The notes: generated from the sequence alone by a model not told the origin. Counted from the first letter of the stretch, positions 54,482 to 63,384 are shown. The stretch is DNA of 64,000 bases from CAUPWF01 sp963515125 (GCA_052116865.1 JBQKKG010000001.1:186001-250000), one strand, 5' to 3'. Program-made: numbers and translations.

Positions 54482-55895
54482 TATTCTTCATCCTTTCTTT
54501 TTGGTTTTGCATTATATGTTTAGAGTCATCTAAATTATCTAATTCGCATGTTAATTTCTCAATGTATTCTTTAAGAATATTTATAGAGTCACCATTCTGA
54601 TTACAAGAGAGATTAATTGCTCTTGCTAAGAATTTGATTTCAGTTGATAAAGAAGACAAATACTCTCGAAATACATAAATACAATTATTGCTAGTTGCAT
54701 TCCCACGTACAATATCTTCCGCAAGAGCTTTGCATGTAGGTGCACCGCAGGAACCGCAGTCAAGACCAGGAAAACGATTGGTAAGATCCTCTACCGTTCC
54801 CATCATATCTAAACTTTCTGAAAAGGTACTGCCTAAGCGAAATACTGGTTCGTATTCAATGGTATTATCCCACATGATATCTAATTCAGAATTCATATTT
54901 AGGTGATTTCTAGCAACTGGAAGGTAGCGATTTAATATTTTTAATTTGCTTTTTGCCACGTATGGATTTTCTACAGTTAGGACACCACCAACGCACCCAC
55001 CGCTACAGGAATTGAGTTCGATAAAAGAAAGTCCATGAAATTTTTCGTCTTCTAGGTCTTCTAATACTTTTAAAACACTATTGATTCCATCAGCAGCAAG
55101 ATAATTGTCTGTTATTAATCCAGCTACCTCACCACCACTGGAGCCCCAGCCAATTCCGATTCTGCCAGAGTGGGATAAGGGAAGTAGTTGAGATTCGTCT
55201 CGAGACATATGCGGTAGTAATTTGGGATACACATCTTTGATAGCGACAACTTGGCTAATAGCACTTTTTTCAATACCAAGCGGCATTTTTGCATACGTAA
55301 CTTTAGAAGGACAAGGAGAGATAAAGATAATCCCTATGTCTTCTTTTTTAAAACCAGTTTTTTCCATGGCTTTTTGGAGTGCAATTTCAGCAGCAACTTC
55401 AACTGGTGGTTTGATTGGAAGTAAGCGAGGAATTAAAGTAGGAAATTTTACGCGAATCAGTCTTACAATTGTAGGACAGGCAGTACTAATAAATGGTGTT
55501 TCATCACGATGTTCGGCAATATAAGCCCTAGAAATTTCTGAAACCAATTCAGCAGCAGAGCTCACTTCGTAAACATCATCGAAGCCAATTTTTAATAATG
55601 CGTTTAATACAATATCAACATTTGTTAAATTGTTAAATTGAGCATATAATGAAGGCGCTGGTAAAGCAACGGTATATTTGTAATCCTTTAGAACATCTAA
55701 AGTATCGTATACGGGAATTTTAGCATGATGCGGGCAATATCTAATGCATTTACCACAATCAATGCAAAATTTATCCGTTATAACAGCTTTTCCATTCAGC
55801 ACTCGAATTGCCTGGGTCGGACAGTGTTTGATACAATTAATACAACCTTTGCAAAGCTCTTTATCCAATCTTACTGAACGAATGAATTTGTTCAT
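54456..55895 (-). CDS. Sensor-type [FeFe]-hydrogenase homologue
   Basis: A 479-residue iron-sulfur protein. Two 4Fe-4S ferredoxin motifs start at Cys15 and Cys44. The hydrogenase domain keeps the four H-cluster cysteines in altered settings: Cys140 (STACPT), Cys195 (ISPCPSK), Cys297 and Cys301 (NSCSGGCVGG). A further Fe-S domain lies at Cys380/383/388/405 (CGSCGAPTC). No PAS domain is seen, unlike typical HydS. The divergent site suggests sensing of H2 or redox state rather than bulk catalysis. It starts after AGGAGGC, 13 bases behind the GHKL gene. Confidence 0.8.
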   Translation of the reverse strand: MNKFIRSVRLDKELCKGCINCIKHCPTQAIRVLNGKAVITDKFCIDCGKCIRYCPHHAKIPVYDTLDVLKDYKYTVALPAPSLYAQFNNLTNVDIVLNALLKIGFDDVYEVSSAAELVSEISRAYIAEHRDETPFISTACPTIVRLIRVKFPTLIPRLLPIKPPVEVAAEIALQKAMEKTGFKKEDIGIIFISPCPSKVTYAKMPLGIEKSAISQVVAIKDVYPKLLPHMSRDESQLLPLSHSGRIGIGWGSSGGEVAGLITDNYLAADGINSVLKVLEDLEDEKFHGLSFIELNSCSGGCVGGVLTVENPYVAKSKLKILNRYLPVARNHLNMNSELDIMWDNTIEYEPVFRLGSTFSESLDMMGTVEDLTNRFPGLDCGSCGAPTCKALAEDIVRGNATSNNCIYVFREYLSSLSTEIKFLARAINLSCNQNGDSINILKEYIEKLTCELDNLDDSKHIMQNQKERMKNNDSSDTRG

Positions 55896-55908
55896 AATAT
55901 GATGCCTC

Positions 55909-56331
55909 CTACATATAGATATTTAGAGTTACGGTAGTACCAACTCCCAGTTTTGAGGTTATAGTCATCTCGTCGGAATACTTCTTCATATTAGGTAGCC
56001 CCATACCTGCACCGAAGCCCAGAGAGCGAACTTCCTCGGGGGCAGTAGAGAATCCGGCCTCCATAGCCTTGTCAATATCTACGATACCTGGACCTTTGTC
56101 AGCTAACGTAATTTGAATATTCTTGTCAGATATCGAAACGGTAATTGTCCCACCATCAGCATGAATTACCATATTAATTTCACCTTCATACATAGAAATA
56201 GCAACTTTTCGTATGACATTATTATCTACGCCCATCATTTTTAATTTATTCTTTACATCACTACTTGCTTCGCCTGCACGTGTAAAATCGTCATCTGGTA
56301 TTATGTAGTTAAATGTAATATTATCACTCAT
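55909..56331 (-). CDS. Anti-sigma-factor-type GHKL ATPase
   Basis: A 140-residue protein resembling SpoIIAB/RsbW-like serine kinases. The N box (ISMYEGEINMVIHA), G1 box (LADKGPGI) and G2 box (GFGAGMGLPNMKKYSD) of the GHKL ATP site are all present. It starts with no gap after the first DRTGG gene. No sigma factor or STAS anti-anti-sigma partner is adjacent, so the partner may be one of the DRTGG proteins or lie elsewhere. Confidence 0.85.
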   Translation of the reverse strand: MSDNITFNYIIPDDDFTRAGEASSDVKNKLKMMGVDNNVIRKVAISMYEGEINMVIHADGGTITVSISDKNIQITLADKGPGIVDIDKAMEAGFSTAPEEVRSLGFGAGMGLPNMKKYSDEMTITSKLGVGTTVTLNIYM

Positions 56332-56676
56332 TTAGTCACCCCCAAGCAGTCCATTGTTGTATAAAATTCCGCATGTTGTAAACATATGATGCTGGGTGGA
56401 AAGCAGTGAGATTTTCTTGTCCTTTGCCAGCTCTAAAATATGAGAATCTGGACTTTTACCACGTACAAATATAATGCATACAATATCCACCATTTCTGCA
56501 GTTCTTACCACTTGTGGATTACATAGGCCAGTAATAAGTACGGATTGCTCTTCTGCATATGCAAGTACATCACTCATCATATCAGAGGAGAATACAAACT
56601 CAGCTTCTCGATCTAATAAGTTTTCTCCAAATAAAACATTTGCATTTAATAACTTTTTAATTTCTTTTATTGTCAT
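56332..56676 (-). CDS. DRTGG-domain protein (first)
   Basis: A 114-residue stand-alone DRTGG-like domain: FSSDMMSDVLAYAEEQSVLITG, AEMVDIVCIIFVRGKSPDSHI and SLLSTQHHMFTTCGILY. It is the first gene of the minus-strand operon, with AGGAGGTC upstream. The second copy (54149-54481) is only distantly similar to it. Having two DRTGG proteins flanking the GHKL and hydrogenase-like genes suggests a heteromeric ligand-binding device; this is inference. Confidence 0.75.
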   Translation of the reverse strand: MTIKEIKKLLNANVLFGENLLDREAEFVFSSDMMSDVLAYAEEQSVLITGLCNPQVVRTAEMVDIVCIIFVRGKSPDSHILELAKDKKISLLSTQHHMFTTCGILYNNGLLGGD

Positions 56677-56730
56677 GAAGACCTCCTAAAAGTGCAAAGG
56701 GTTAGTAAAAATAAACAATTATCTTTTTAC

Positions 56731-56759
56731 AGTATATCATCATAAAAGAGGAAAAGCAA
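56731..56759 (-). promoter_or_regulatory. Promoter of the sensory operon
   Basis: Read on the minus strand: TTGCTT (56759-56754), a 17-base spacer and TATACT (56736-56731), about 55 bases before the first DRTGG gene. Confidence 0.5.
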
Positions 56760-56842
56760 CAACACATTGTATATAATAGACAAAAACAGTATGCATTATT
56801 CAATCAATATGAACAATGCGTTAGTGAAATAACAAACAAACA

Positions 56843-56860
56843 TTGCATTATAATTAACAA
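56843..56860. promoter_or_regulatory. Rex-like operator between the divergent hydrogenase operons
   Basis: TTGCATTATAATTAACAA matches 14 of 18 positions of the clostridial Rex consensus (TTGTTAA, four bases, TTAACAA) with both outer TTG/CAA ends kept. A TATAAT hexamer (56849-56854) lies inside it, though no good -35 is seen. Rex senses NADH/NAD and commonly controls hydrogenase genes. The region is AT-rich, so chance similarity is possible. The 56677-56969 gap contains nothing else clear. Confidence 0.45.
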
Positions 56861-56969
56861 AAAAAGTTAGAAAAAGTTGTGGAAATTAGTTAGAATGTAT
56901 GATACGATAAATGAGTCAGTTAAGTGATGTACTAGTTGCATACATAAAAACATAAAGGGAGGTTAAGAG

Positions 56970-57464
56970 ATGCTTTCTAAAAAATCAGTTGTTCCATTTA
57001 CAGGGACAAAAGAGCAAGAAGACGCATTGTTACAAGTAATTGCAGAACTAAAAGAGGAAAAGGGTGCTTTGATGCCTATTTTGCAAAAGGCGCAAGATAT
57101 ATATGGATATCTTCCTATAGAAGTTCAGACAATTATTTCTAATGAAACAGGAATTCCGTTAGAGAAAATATACGGAGTTGTTACATTCTATTCTCAATTC
57201 ACTTTAAACCCAAAAGGAAAATATAAGATATCGGTCTGTCTTGGTACCGCATGCTATGTCAAGGGTTCAGGGGACATTTATAATGCCATAATGGAGAAGT
57301 TGGGAATTGTTGGAGGGGAGTGTACCCCGGATGGGAAATACTCACTTGATGCATGTCGCTGTATTGGTGCTTGTGGATTAGCACCAGTTCTTATGATTAA
57401 TGATGAAGTGTATGGTCGTCTTACAGTAGATGATATTGATGATATTTTAGCGAAATATGAATAG
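56970..57464 (+). CDS. hydC: HydC: NuoE-like 2Fe-2S subunit of the hydrogenase
   Basis: A 164-residue thioredoxin-fold 2Fe-2S protein homologous to NuoE. GALMPILQKAQDIYGYLP, then Cys in CLGTACYVKGS and CRCIGACGLAPVLMI supply the four ligands. It forms part of the trimeric HydABC enzyme that couples NADH and reduced ferredoxin oxidation to H2 formation. AAAGGGAGG precedes the start. The operon order is hydC, GHKL ATPase, ferredoxin-like, hydB, hydA. Confidence 0.93.
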   Translation: MLSKKSVVPFTGTKEQEDALLQVIAELKEEKGALMPILQKAQDIYGYLPIEVQTIISNETGIPLEKIYGVVTFYSQFTLNPKGKYKISVCLGTACYVKGSGDIYNAIMEKLGIVGGECTPDGKYSLDACRCIGACGLAPVLMINDEVYGRLTVDDIDDILAKYE

Positions 57465-57467
57465 CCT

Positions 57468-58025
57468 ATGATGCCTGAAATAGCACTAAATATTTTAGAT
57501 GTAGCAGAAAATTCAGTCCGTGCAAAAGCGTCTTTTATCGAAATTGAAGTGTCTATTCAAACAGAAAATGATTGCTTAGAGGTTACGATAAAAGATAATG
57601 GAATTGGAATGTCAGAAGAACAGGTTAAAAATGTATTAGACCCATTCTTTACCACTCGAAAAACAAGAAAGGTTGGTCTGGGAGTTCCATTTTTAAAATT
57701 GGCAGCAGAAAGCACAGGAGGTCATTTCTTTATTACATCGAAAGTAGGAAAAGGCACAATCGTGAAAGCTTTATTTGGTTTATCTCATATTGATAGGATG
57801 CCTTTAGGTGATTTGAGTGCGACAATTCTTACATTGTCAGTATTTAATGAATCAATTGAATTTTATTATAAATACAGATACAATCAAAAATTTTTTGTAT
57901 TTGATACAAGAGAAATTCGAAAGATAGTTGGGACAGCATCTTTGAAGACCTTAGAAATATCAAACTTTCTTAAAGAATATCTAGAGAGTAATAAAAATGA
58001 AGTTGATGGCGGGGCTATCATATAA
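57468..58025 (+). CDS. GHKL ATPase embedded in the hyd operon
   Basis: A 185-residue protein consisting mostly of a histidine-kinase-type ATP-binding domain: N box (DVAENSVRAKA), G1 (DNGIGM) and G2 (GLGVPFLK). No phosphoacceptor His domain, transmembrane segment or sensor is present. The C-terminal 60 residues are unrecognised. The start is ATG 57468 or 57471, only three bases after hydC, with a weak ribosome site, so translation is probably coupled. Its place inside the hyd operon suggests a regulatory partner of the enzyme or of the sensory operon. Confidence 0.8.
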   Translation: MMPEIALNILDVAENSVRAKASFIEIEVSIQTENDCLEVTIKDNGIGMSEEQVKNVLDPFFTTRKTRKVGLGVPFLKLAAESTGGHFFITSKVGKGTIVKALFGLSHIDRMPLGDLSATILTLSVFNESIEFYYKYRYNQKFFVFDTREIRKIVGTASLKTLEISNFLKEYLESNKNEVDGGAII

Positions 58026-58052
58026 ACGGGATATAGAAAAGGGAGGAAAAAT

Positions 58053-58421
58053 ATGAAGACTCTTGAAGAATTAAAAGCAATAAGAGAAAAAATGGAAGGA
58101 CAGGTGGGCGTTCGTGGTGAAGATGTAACGCAGACCAGAGTAGTTGTAGGAATGGCAACATGTGGAATCGCAAGTGGAGCAAGACCTGTACTTACTGCTT
58201 TGTCTGATGCAGTACAAGAACAGGGATTATCAAATATAAATGTGACCCCTACCGGATGTATTGGATTATGCCAGTTTGAACCAATTGTAGAGGTATTAGC
58301 ACCTGGTAAAGAAAAGGTTACATATGTGAAAATGACTCCTGAAAAAGCTCTTGAAGTTTTGAGACTTCACTTACAAGGCGGTCAAGTTGTAACTAAATAT
58401 ACATTAGGTGCTAATCAATAG
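58053..58421 (+). CDS. Thioredoxin-like 2Fe-2S ferredoxin
   Basis: A 122-residue ferredoxin-like subunit. VVVGMATCGIASGARPVL and TPTGCIGLCQFEP supply four cysteines of a thioredoxin-fold 2Fe-2S cluster. Such small proteins accompany HydABC in Clostridia and probably carry electrons. GGGAGG precedes the start. HydB follows after 20 bases. Confidence 0.88.
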   Translation: MKTLEELKAIREKMEGQVGVRGEDVTQTRVVVGMATCGIASGARPVLTALSDAVQEQGLSNINVTPTGCIGLCQFEPIVEVLAPGKEKVTYVKMTPEKALEVLRLHLQGGQVVTKYTLGANQ

Positions 58422-58441
58422 GGAAAAGGAGGGTCAGTAAT

Positions 58442-60229
58442 ATGTATCGTTCGCATGTATTGGTTTGTGGAGGAACAGGATGTACATCCTCAGGCAGCCA
58501 AAGAATTAGAGAAAAATTAGAAGAAGAGATTAAGAAACACGGACTAGAAAATGAAGTTGGAGTAGTAAAGACAGGATGCTTTGGTCTTTGTGCGTTAGGA
58601 CCAATTATGATTGTCTATCCAGAAGGATCCTTTTATTCTATGGTTCAGGAAGAAGATATTCCTGAAATTGTTTCGGAGCACCTATTAAAAGGTAGAGTGG
58701 TTACAAGATTATTATATGATGAAACAGTGAATGGAGATCAAATTCTTCCATTGCAAGAAACAAAATTCTATAAAAAGCAAAAAAGAATTGCACTAAGAAA
58801 TTGCGGTGTTATTAATCCGGAAAATATTGAAGAGTACATAGGCACAAGAGGGTATGAAGCATTGGGAACAGTGTTAACCGAAAAAAAACCAGAGGATGTA
58901 ATTAACATTCTCTTGGATAGCGGTCTTAGAGGACGTGGAGGTGCAGGATTTCCAACTGGATTGAAATGGAAATTCGCAGCTGGTAATGCAGCAGATCAAA
59001 AGTATGTCTGTTGTAATGCGGATGAGGGTGATCCAGGTGCTTTTATGGATCGCTCGGTGTTAGAAGGCGATCCACATGTAGTATTAGAGGCTATGGCTAT
59101 CGCCGGATATGCAATCGGAGCATCCCAGGGGTATATTTATGTGCGGGCAGAATATCCAATCGCAGTAGAACGATTGAATATAGCAATTGAGCAAGCTAGA
59201 GAGTATGGAATGTTAGGGAAAAACATTTTTGATTCAGGATTTAACTTCGACATTGAGTTACGCCTTGGTGCAGGCGCCTTTGTATGTGGGGAAGAAACTG
59301 CACTGATGACTTCAATTGAAGGAAATCGTGGAGAGCCAAGACCAAGACCACCGTTCCCGGCTCTAAAGGGGTTATTCCAAAAACCAACGATTTTAAATAA
59401 CGTAGAAACTCTAGCAAATATTCCACAAATCATTTTGAATGGTTCTGAATGGTTTTCTTCTATGGGTACAGAAAAGTCCAAAGGGACAAAAGTATTTGCA
59501 CTGGGTGGAAAAGTAAATAATACTGGACTTGTAGAAATTCCAATGGGAACAACACTTCGCGAAATCGTAGAAGAAATTGGCGGTGGTATTCCAAATGGCA
59601 AGAAGTTTAAAGCGGCTCAGACAGGTGGACCTTCTGGTGGGTGCATTCCAGCGGAACATTTTGATGTGCCAATAGATTACGATAATCTTATCGCAATAGG
59701 TTCTATGATGGGATCTGGTGGATTAATCGTTATGGATGAAGATAACTGTATGGTTGATATTGCAAAATTTTTCTTGGAATTTACGGTAGATGAGTCTTGT
59801 GGCAAATGTACACCATGCCGCGTCGGAACGAGACGAATGCTAGAAATATTAGAAAAGATTACCAAGGGTAAGGCAACCATGGATGATTTGGATAAGTTAG
59901 AAGAACTATGTTATCATTTAAAATCTAATTCCTTGTGTGCACTTGGCCAAACGGCTCCAAACCCTGTATTATCAACATTGCATTACTTTAGAGATGAGTA
60001 TATTGCACATATCGTGGATAAGAAATGTCCGGCTGGTGTATGTAAGGATCTGCTACAATATAAAATTGATGCGGATAAATGTAAGGGTTGTACATTGTGT
60101 GCAAGAACTTGTCCAGCGGGTGCAATTGTTGGTAACGTAAAAGAACCACATATGATTCAATCAGAAAAATGTGTGAAATGTGGAGCTTGTATGGAAAAAT
60201 GTCGCTTTGGCGCTATTTACAAAGAGTAA
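58442..60229 (+). CDS. hydB: HydB: NuoF-like NADH/FMN subunit of the hydrogenase
   Basis: A 595-residue flavoprotein. An N-terminal thioredoxin-like 2Fe-2S domain (CGGTGCTSSGSQ and KTGCFGLCALGP) is followed by the NADH/FMN core (GLRGRGGAGFPTGLKW, CNADEGDPGAFMDRS, GAGAYVCGEE-like GAGAFVCGEETAL). A 4Fe-4S motif follows (SCGKCTPCRVGT), and a C-terminal 2x4Fe-4S ferredoxin domain ends it (CKGCTLCARTCPAG and CVKCGACMEKC). It is the NADH-oxidising hub of the bifurcating hydrogenase. AAAAGGAGGG precedes the start. Confidence 0.96.
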   Translation: MYRSHVLVCGGTGCTSSGSQRIREKLEEEIKKHGLENEVGVVKTGCFGLCALGPIMIVYPEGSFYSMVQEEDIPEIVSEHLLKGRVVTRLLYDETVNGDQILPLQETKFYKKQKRIALRNCGVINPENIEEYIGTRGYEALGTVLTEKKPEDVINILLDSGLRGRGGAGFPTGLKWKFAAGNAADQKYVCCNADEGDPGAFMDRSVLEGDPHVVLEAMAIAGYAIGASQGYIYVRAEYPIAVERLNIAIEQAREYGMLGKNIFDSGFNFDIELRLGAGAFVCGEETALMTSIEGNRGEPRPRPPFPALKGLFQKPTILNNVETLANIPQIILNGSEWFSSMGTEKSKGTKVFALGGKVNNTGLVEIPMGTTLREIVEEIGGGIPNGKKFKAAQTGGPSGGCIPAEHFDVPIDYDNLIAIGSMMGSGGLIVMDEDNCMVDIAKFFLEFTVDESCGKCTPCRVGTRRMLEILEKITKGKATMDDLDKLEELCYHLKSNSLCALGQTAPNPVLSTLHYFRDEYIAHIVDKKCPAGVCKDLLQYKIDADKCKGCTLCARTCPAGAIVGNVKEPHMIQSEKCVKCGACMEKCRFGAIYKE

Positions 60230-60244
60230 TGGAGGATGGAGAAT

Positions 60245-61987
60245 ATGGAAAATATTAGTCTTAAAATCAATGGTATGGATGTGTCTGCACCTGCAGGTTC
60301 TACAATTTTAGAAGCTGCTCATATTGCAGGAATTAAGATCCCAACCCTCTGTTTCTTAAAAGAAATCAACGAAATCGGCGCTTGTCGCATGTGTATTGTA
60401 GAGGTAAAGGGAGCAAGAAACTTGGTAGCTGCGTGTGTACATCCAATTAGTGAAGGAATGGAAGTGCGTACGAACACACCACAACTCTTAGAATCAAGAA
60501 GAAAAACGCTACAGTTACTTCTTTCTAATCATGATAGAAAATGTCTTTCTTGCGTTAGAAGTGGTAATTGCGAGTTGCAACAATTATGTAAAGAATTAGG
60601 GGTAGCTGACGAAAGTTATTTTGACGGTAGTATAACAGAATATGAAATCGATGATTCAGCGGCGCACATGATTCGTGATAATAACAAATGTATCTTGTGT
60701 AGAAGATGTTCGGCAGTATGTGAAAAAGTGCAAGGAATTGGGGTAATAGGACCTAATAATCGTGGATTTCAATCGTATATCGGTTCCGCATTTGACATGG
60801 GACTCGGGGAAACTAGTTGTGTATCTTGTGGTCAATGTATCGCAGTCTGTCCAACAGGAGCATTGCACGAAAAAGATTACACAGATCAGATTCTGGCGGC
60901 GATTGCAGATTCTAGCAAGCATGTGGTAGTTCAGACCGCACCTTCTGTAAGGGCAGGACTAGGAGAAGAATTTGGGTATCCAATAGGTACTGATGTAGAA
61001 GGAAAAATGGCAGCGGCACTGAGAAGAATTGGATTTGATAAGGTGTTTGATACGGATTTCTCAGCGGATGTAACTATTATGGAGGAAGCAACAGAATTAT
61101 TAGATAGAATTAATAATGGCGGTGTATTACCACTCATTACATCTTGCTCACCAGGCTGGATTAAATATTGTGAACATTATTTTCCAGATATGACAGAGAA
61201 TCTTTCAAGTTGTAAGTCGCCACAACAGATGTTTGGAGCACTTACAAAGACATATTACGCAGAAAAAATGGGAATTGACCCTAAGGATATTGTATGTGTA
61301 AGTGTAATGCCTTGTACTGCAAAGAAATTTGAAGTAGGGCGTGATGATCAGAGTGCTGCTGGAGTTCCAGATGTAGATATTGCTATCACAACAAGAGAAT
61401 TGGGTAGATTAATAAAGAAGTGTGGCATTGACTTTGACAGTCTTCCAGATGAGGGATTTGATGATCCAATGGGAGAATCTACAGGAGCAGCTGTTATCTT
61501 TGGAGCAACAGGTGGTGTAATGGAAGCAGCGCTTCGGACGGCCGTTGAGGTGTTAACTGGTGAAGAACTTGCCAATTTAGACTTTACAGATGTTCGTGGC
61601 ACAGCTGGCGTAAAAGAAGCTGCATATACGGTTGCGGGGTTAGAGATTAAGGTTGCAATTGCTTCTGGCCTTAATAATGCAGCGTCATTATTGCAAAAGG
61701 TAAAATCTGGAGAAGCAAATTATCACTTTATTGAAATTATGGGATGTCCTGGTGGCTGTGTAAATGGCGGTGGTCAACCGCAGGTATCAGGGGATGTTAG
61801 AAACTTTACGGATGTTCGTGCATTACGTGCCAAGGTATTATATGACAATGATGCTAACAAACCAATACGTAAATCACATGAGAATCCAGCTGTTAAGAAA
61901 TTATATGACGAGTATTTAGAAAAACCTGGTAGCCACAAAGCTCATAACATATTACATACAACTTATGTAAAACGTACTATTAATTAG
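60245..61987 (+). CDS. hydA: HydA: catalytic [FeFe]-hydrogenase subunit
   Basis: A 580-residue enzyme producing or consuming H2. The N-terminal 2Fe-2S domain has CFLKEINEIGACRMC. The His-ligated 4Fe-4S site, HDRKCLSCVRSGNCELQ, and two 4Fe-4S ferredoxin motifs follow. The H-cluster domain is canonical: TSCSPGW (about 300), VMPCTAKKFE (about 357) and MGCPGGCVNGGG (about 500). ATG 60245 is chosen over ATG 60236 because GGAGG (60231-60235) is properly spaced only from 60245. It ends the operon at a strong terminator. Confidence 0.97.
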   Translation: MENISLKINGMDVSAPAGSTILEAAHIAGIKIPTLCFLKEINEIGACRMCIVEVKGARNLVAACVHPISEGMEVRTNTPQLLESRRKTLQLLLSNHDRKCLSCVRSGNCELQQLCKELGVADESYFDGSITEYEIDDSAAHMIRDNNKCILCRRCSAVCEKVQGIGVIGPNNRGFQSYIGSAFDMGLGETSCVSCGQCIAVCPTGALHEKDYTDQILAAIADSSKHVVVQTAPSVRAGLGEEFGYPIGTDVEGKMAAALRRIGFDKVFDTDFSADVTIMEEATELLDRINNGGVLPLITSCSPGWIKYCEHYFPDMTENLSSCKSPQQMFGALTKTYYAEKMGIDPKDIVCVSVMPCTAKKFEVGRDDQSAAGVPDVDIAITTRELGRLIKKCGIDFDSLPDEGFDDPMGESTGAAVIFGATGGVMEAALRTAVEVLTGEELANLDFTDVRGTAGVKEAAYTVAGLEIKVAIASGLNNAASLLQKVKSGEANYHFIEIMGCPGGCVNGGGQPQVSGDVRNFTDVRALRAKVLYDNDANKPIRKSHENPAVKKLYDEYLEKPGSHKAHNILHTTYVKRTIN

Positions 61988-62003
61988 AATTAATTATCAC
62001 TAG

Positions 62004-62068
62004 AAGGGTGTTGCTTATTCATTTGGATGTAGAATCGAAAGTCCAAAAGATAAGGACACCCTTTTTAT
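62004..62068 (+). terminator. Terminator after hydA
   Basis: AAGGGTGT (62004-62011) pairs with ACACCCTT (about 62056-62063), with inner pairing TTTGGA/TCCAAA, followed by TTTATTTT. Confidence 0.8.
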
Positions 62069-62150
62069 TTTATATCTTATCTTACATAGAAAAAAATATC
62101 TAATTGTGATAAAATACCAATAATATATTGAATAATAGGAGGAGATACAT

Positions 62151-63365
62151 ATGGATTATAGAACATATCTTAGAAATCACCCCGATAAAAATGGTAGATT
62201 TGGAGCCTATGGAGGAGCATATTTATCGGATGAATTATTGCCTGCATTTGAAGAAATTTCAGAGGCATATCAAACAATTTGCCATTCATCACAATTTATT
62301 AATGAATTGAGGAGAATTAGAAGAGAGTTTCAAGGAAGACCGACACCAGTATACCATTGTGAACGTCTTTCTAGGGAACTTGGAAACTGCCAGATATATT
62401 TAAAGAGAGAAGACTTAAATCATACAGGCGCACATAAATTAAATCATTGTATGGGGGAAGGATTACTTGCAAAATTCATGGGGAAAAAGCGGCTTATTGC
62501 AGAGACAGGAGCAGGCCAACATGGTGTGGCATTGGCCACAGCGGCAGCTTTTTTTGGTTTAGAGTGTGAAATTCATATGGGAGAAGTAGATATTGAAAAA
62601 CAGGCGCCTAATGTAACAAGAATGAAGATATTGGGAGCAAATGTAGTGCCCGTTTCACATGGTCTAAAGACTTTAAAGGAAGCTGTAGATTCAGCATTTG
62701 CGTCTTATGCAAAGAATTATAAAGATTCTATCTATTGCATTGGTTCTGCTTTAGGGCCACACCCGTTTCCTTTGATGGTACGTGATTTTCAAACAGTAGT
62801 CGGCTATGAAGCAAAAGATCAGTTCAAAGAGATGACAGGACTTCTTCCAGATATTGTGACAGCATGCGTAGGTGGTGGGAGCAATTCGATTGGAATGTTT
62901 GTACCTTTTTTAGAAGAAGCTGTTGATATTGTTGGAGTAGAACCACTAGGTCGTGGTGAGACGTTGGGAGATCATGCTGCCTCCATGAAATACGGGGAAC
63001 AGGGAGTGATGCATGGTTTTGAGAGCATTATGCTAAAAGATGATAAGGGAGAACCAGCTCCCGTGTATTCTATTGCAAGTGGATTAGATTATCCATCGGT
63101 TGGACCTGAACATGCATTTTTGCATGATCTGGGGCGGGTTTCATATACTACGATTTCGGATGATGAAGCGATGGAAGCATTCTTTAAACTTTCTAGATTA
63201 GAAGGAATTATTCCAGCAATCGAAAGTTCGCATGCAGTTGCATATGCAATGAAAAAAGCGAAAGAAATGAGACAAGGGTCTATACTTGTATGTCTGAGTG
63301 GTCGAGGGGATAAAGATATAGATTATGTGGTAGAACATTATGGATATGGAGAACAGTTTTTTTAG
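62151..63365 (+). CDS. trpB: Tryptophan synthase beta chain (orphan)
   Basis: A 404-residue PLP enzyme joining indole and serine to tryptophan. The PLP lysine is Lys96 in NHTGAHKLNH. ETGAGQHGVA, the GPHPFPLMVRDFQ loop and CVGGGSNSIGMF are canonical TrpB1 motifs, while RGETLGDHAASMKY differs from the common TGKHAA stretch. GGAGGAG precedes the start. No trpA or other trp gene lies within this window, and a terminator follows. It may work with a distant TrpA, or alone as an indole scavenger. Confidence 0.9.
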   Translation: MDYRTYLRNHPDKNGRFGAYGGAYLSDELLPAFEEISEAYQTICHSSQFINELRRIRREFQGRPTPVYHCERLSRELGNCQIYLKREDLNHTGAHKLNHCMGEGLLAKFMGKKRLIAETGAGQHGVALATAAAFFGLECEIHMGEVDIEKQAPNVTRMKILGANVVPVSHGLKTLKEAVDSAFASYAKNYKDSIYCIGSALGPHPFPLMVRDFQTVVGYEAKDQFKEMTGLLPDIVTACVGGGSNSIGMFVPFLEEAVDIVGVEPLGRGETLGDHAASMKYGEQGVMHGFESIMLKDDKGEPAPVYSIASGLDYPSVGPEHAFLHDLGRVSYTTISDDEAMEAFFKLSRLEGIIPAIESSHAVAYAMKKAKEMRQGSILVCLSGRGDKDIDYVVEHYGYGEQFF

Positions 63366-63384
63366 CATGGAACGCGTTGAGGGC

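Noticed and set aside
59137..59601. A 154-codon minus-strand ORF inside hydB, and similar long antisense ORFs in pflB, leuC and SulP.
   Set aside because: They are mirror frames of strongly conserved genes, lack ribosome sites and have no recognisable product.
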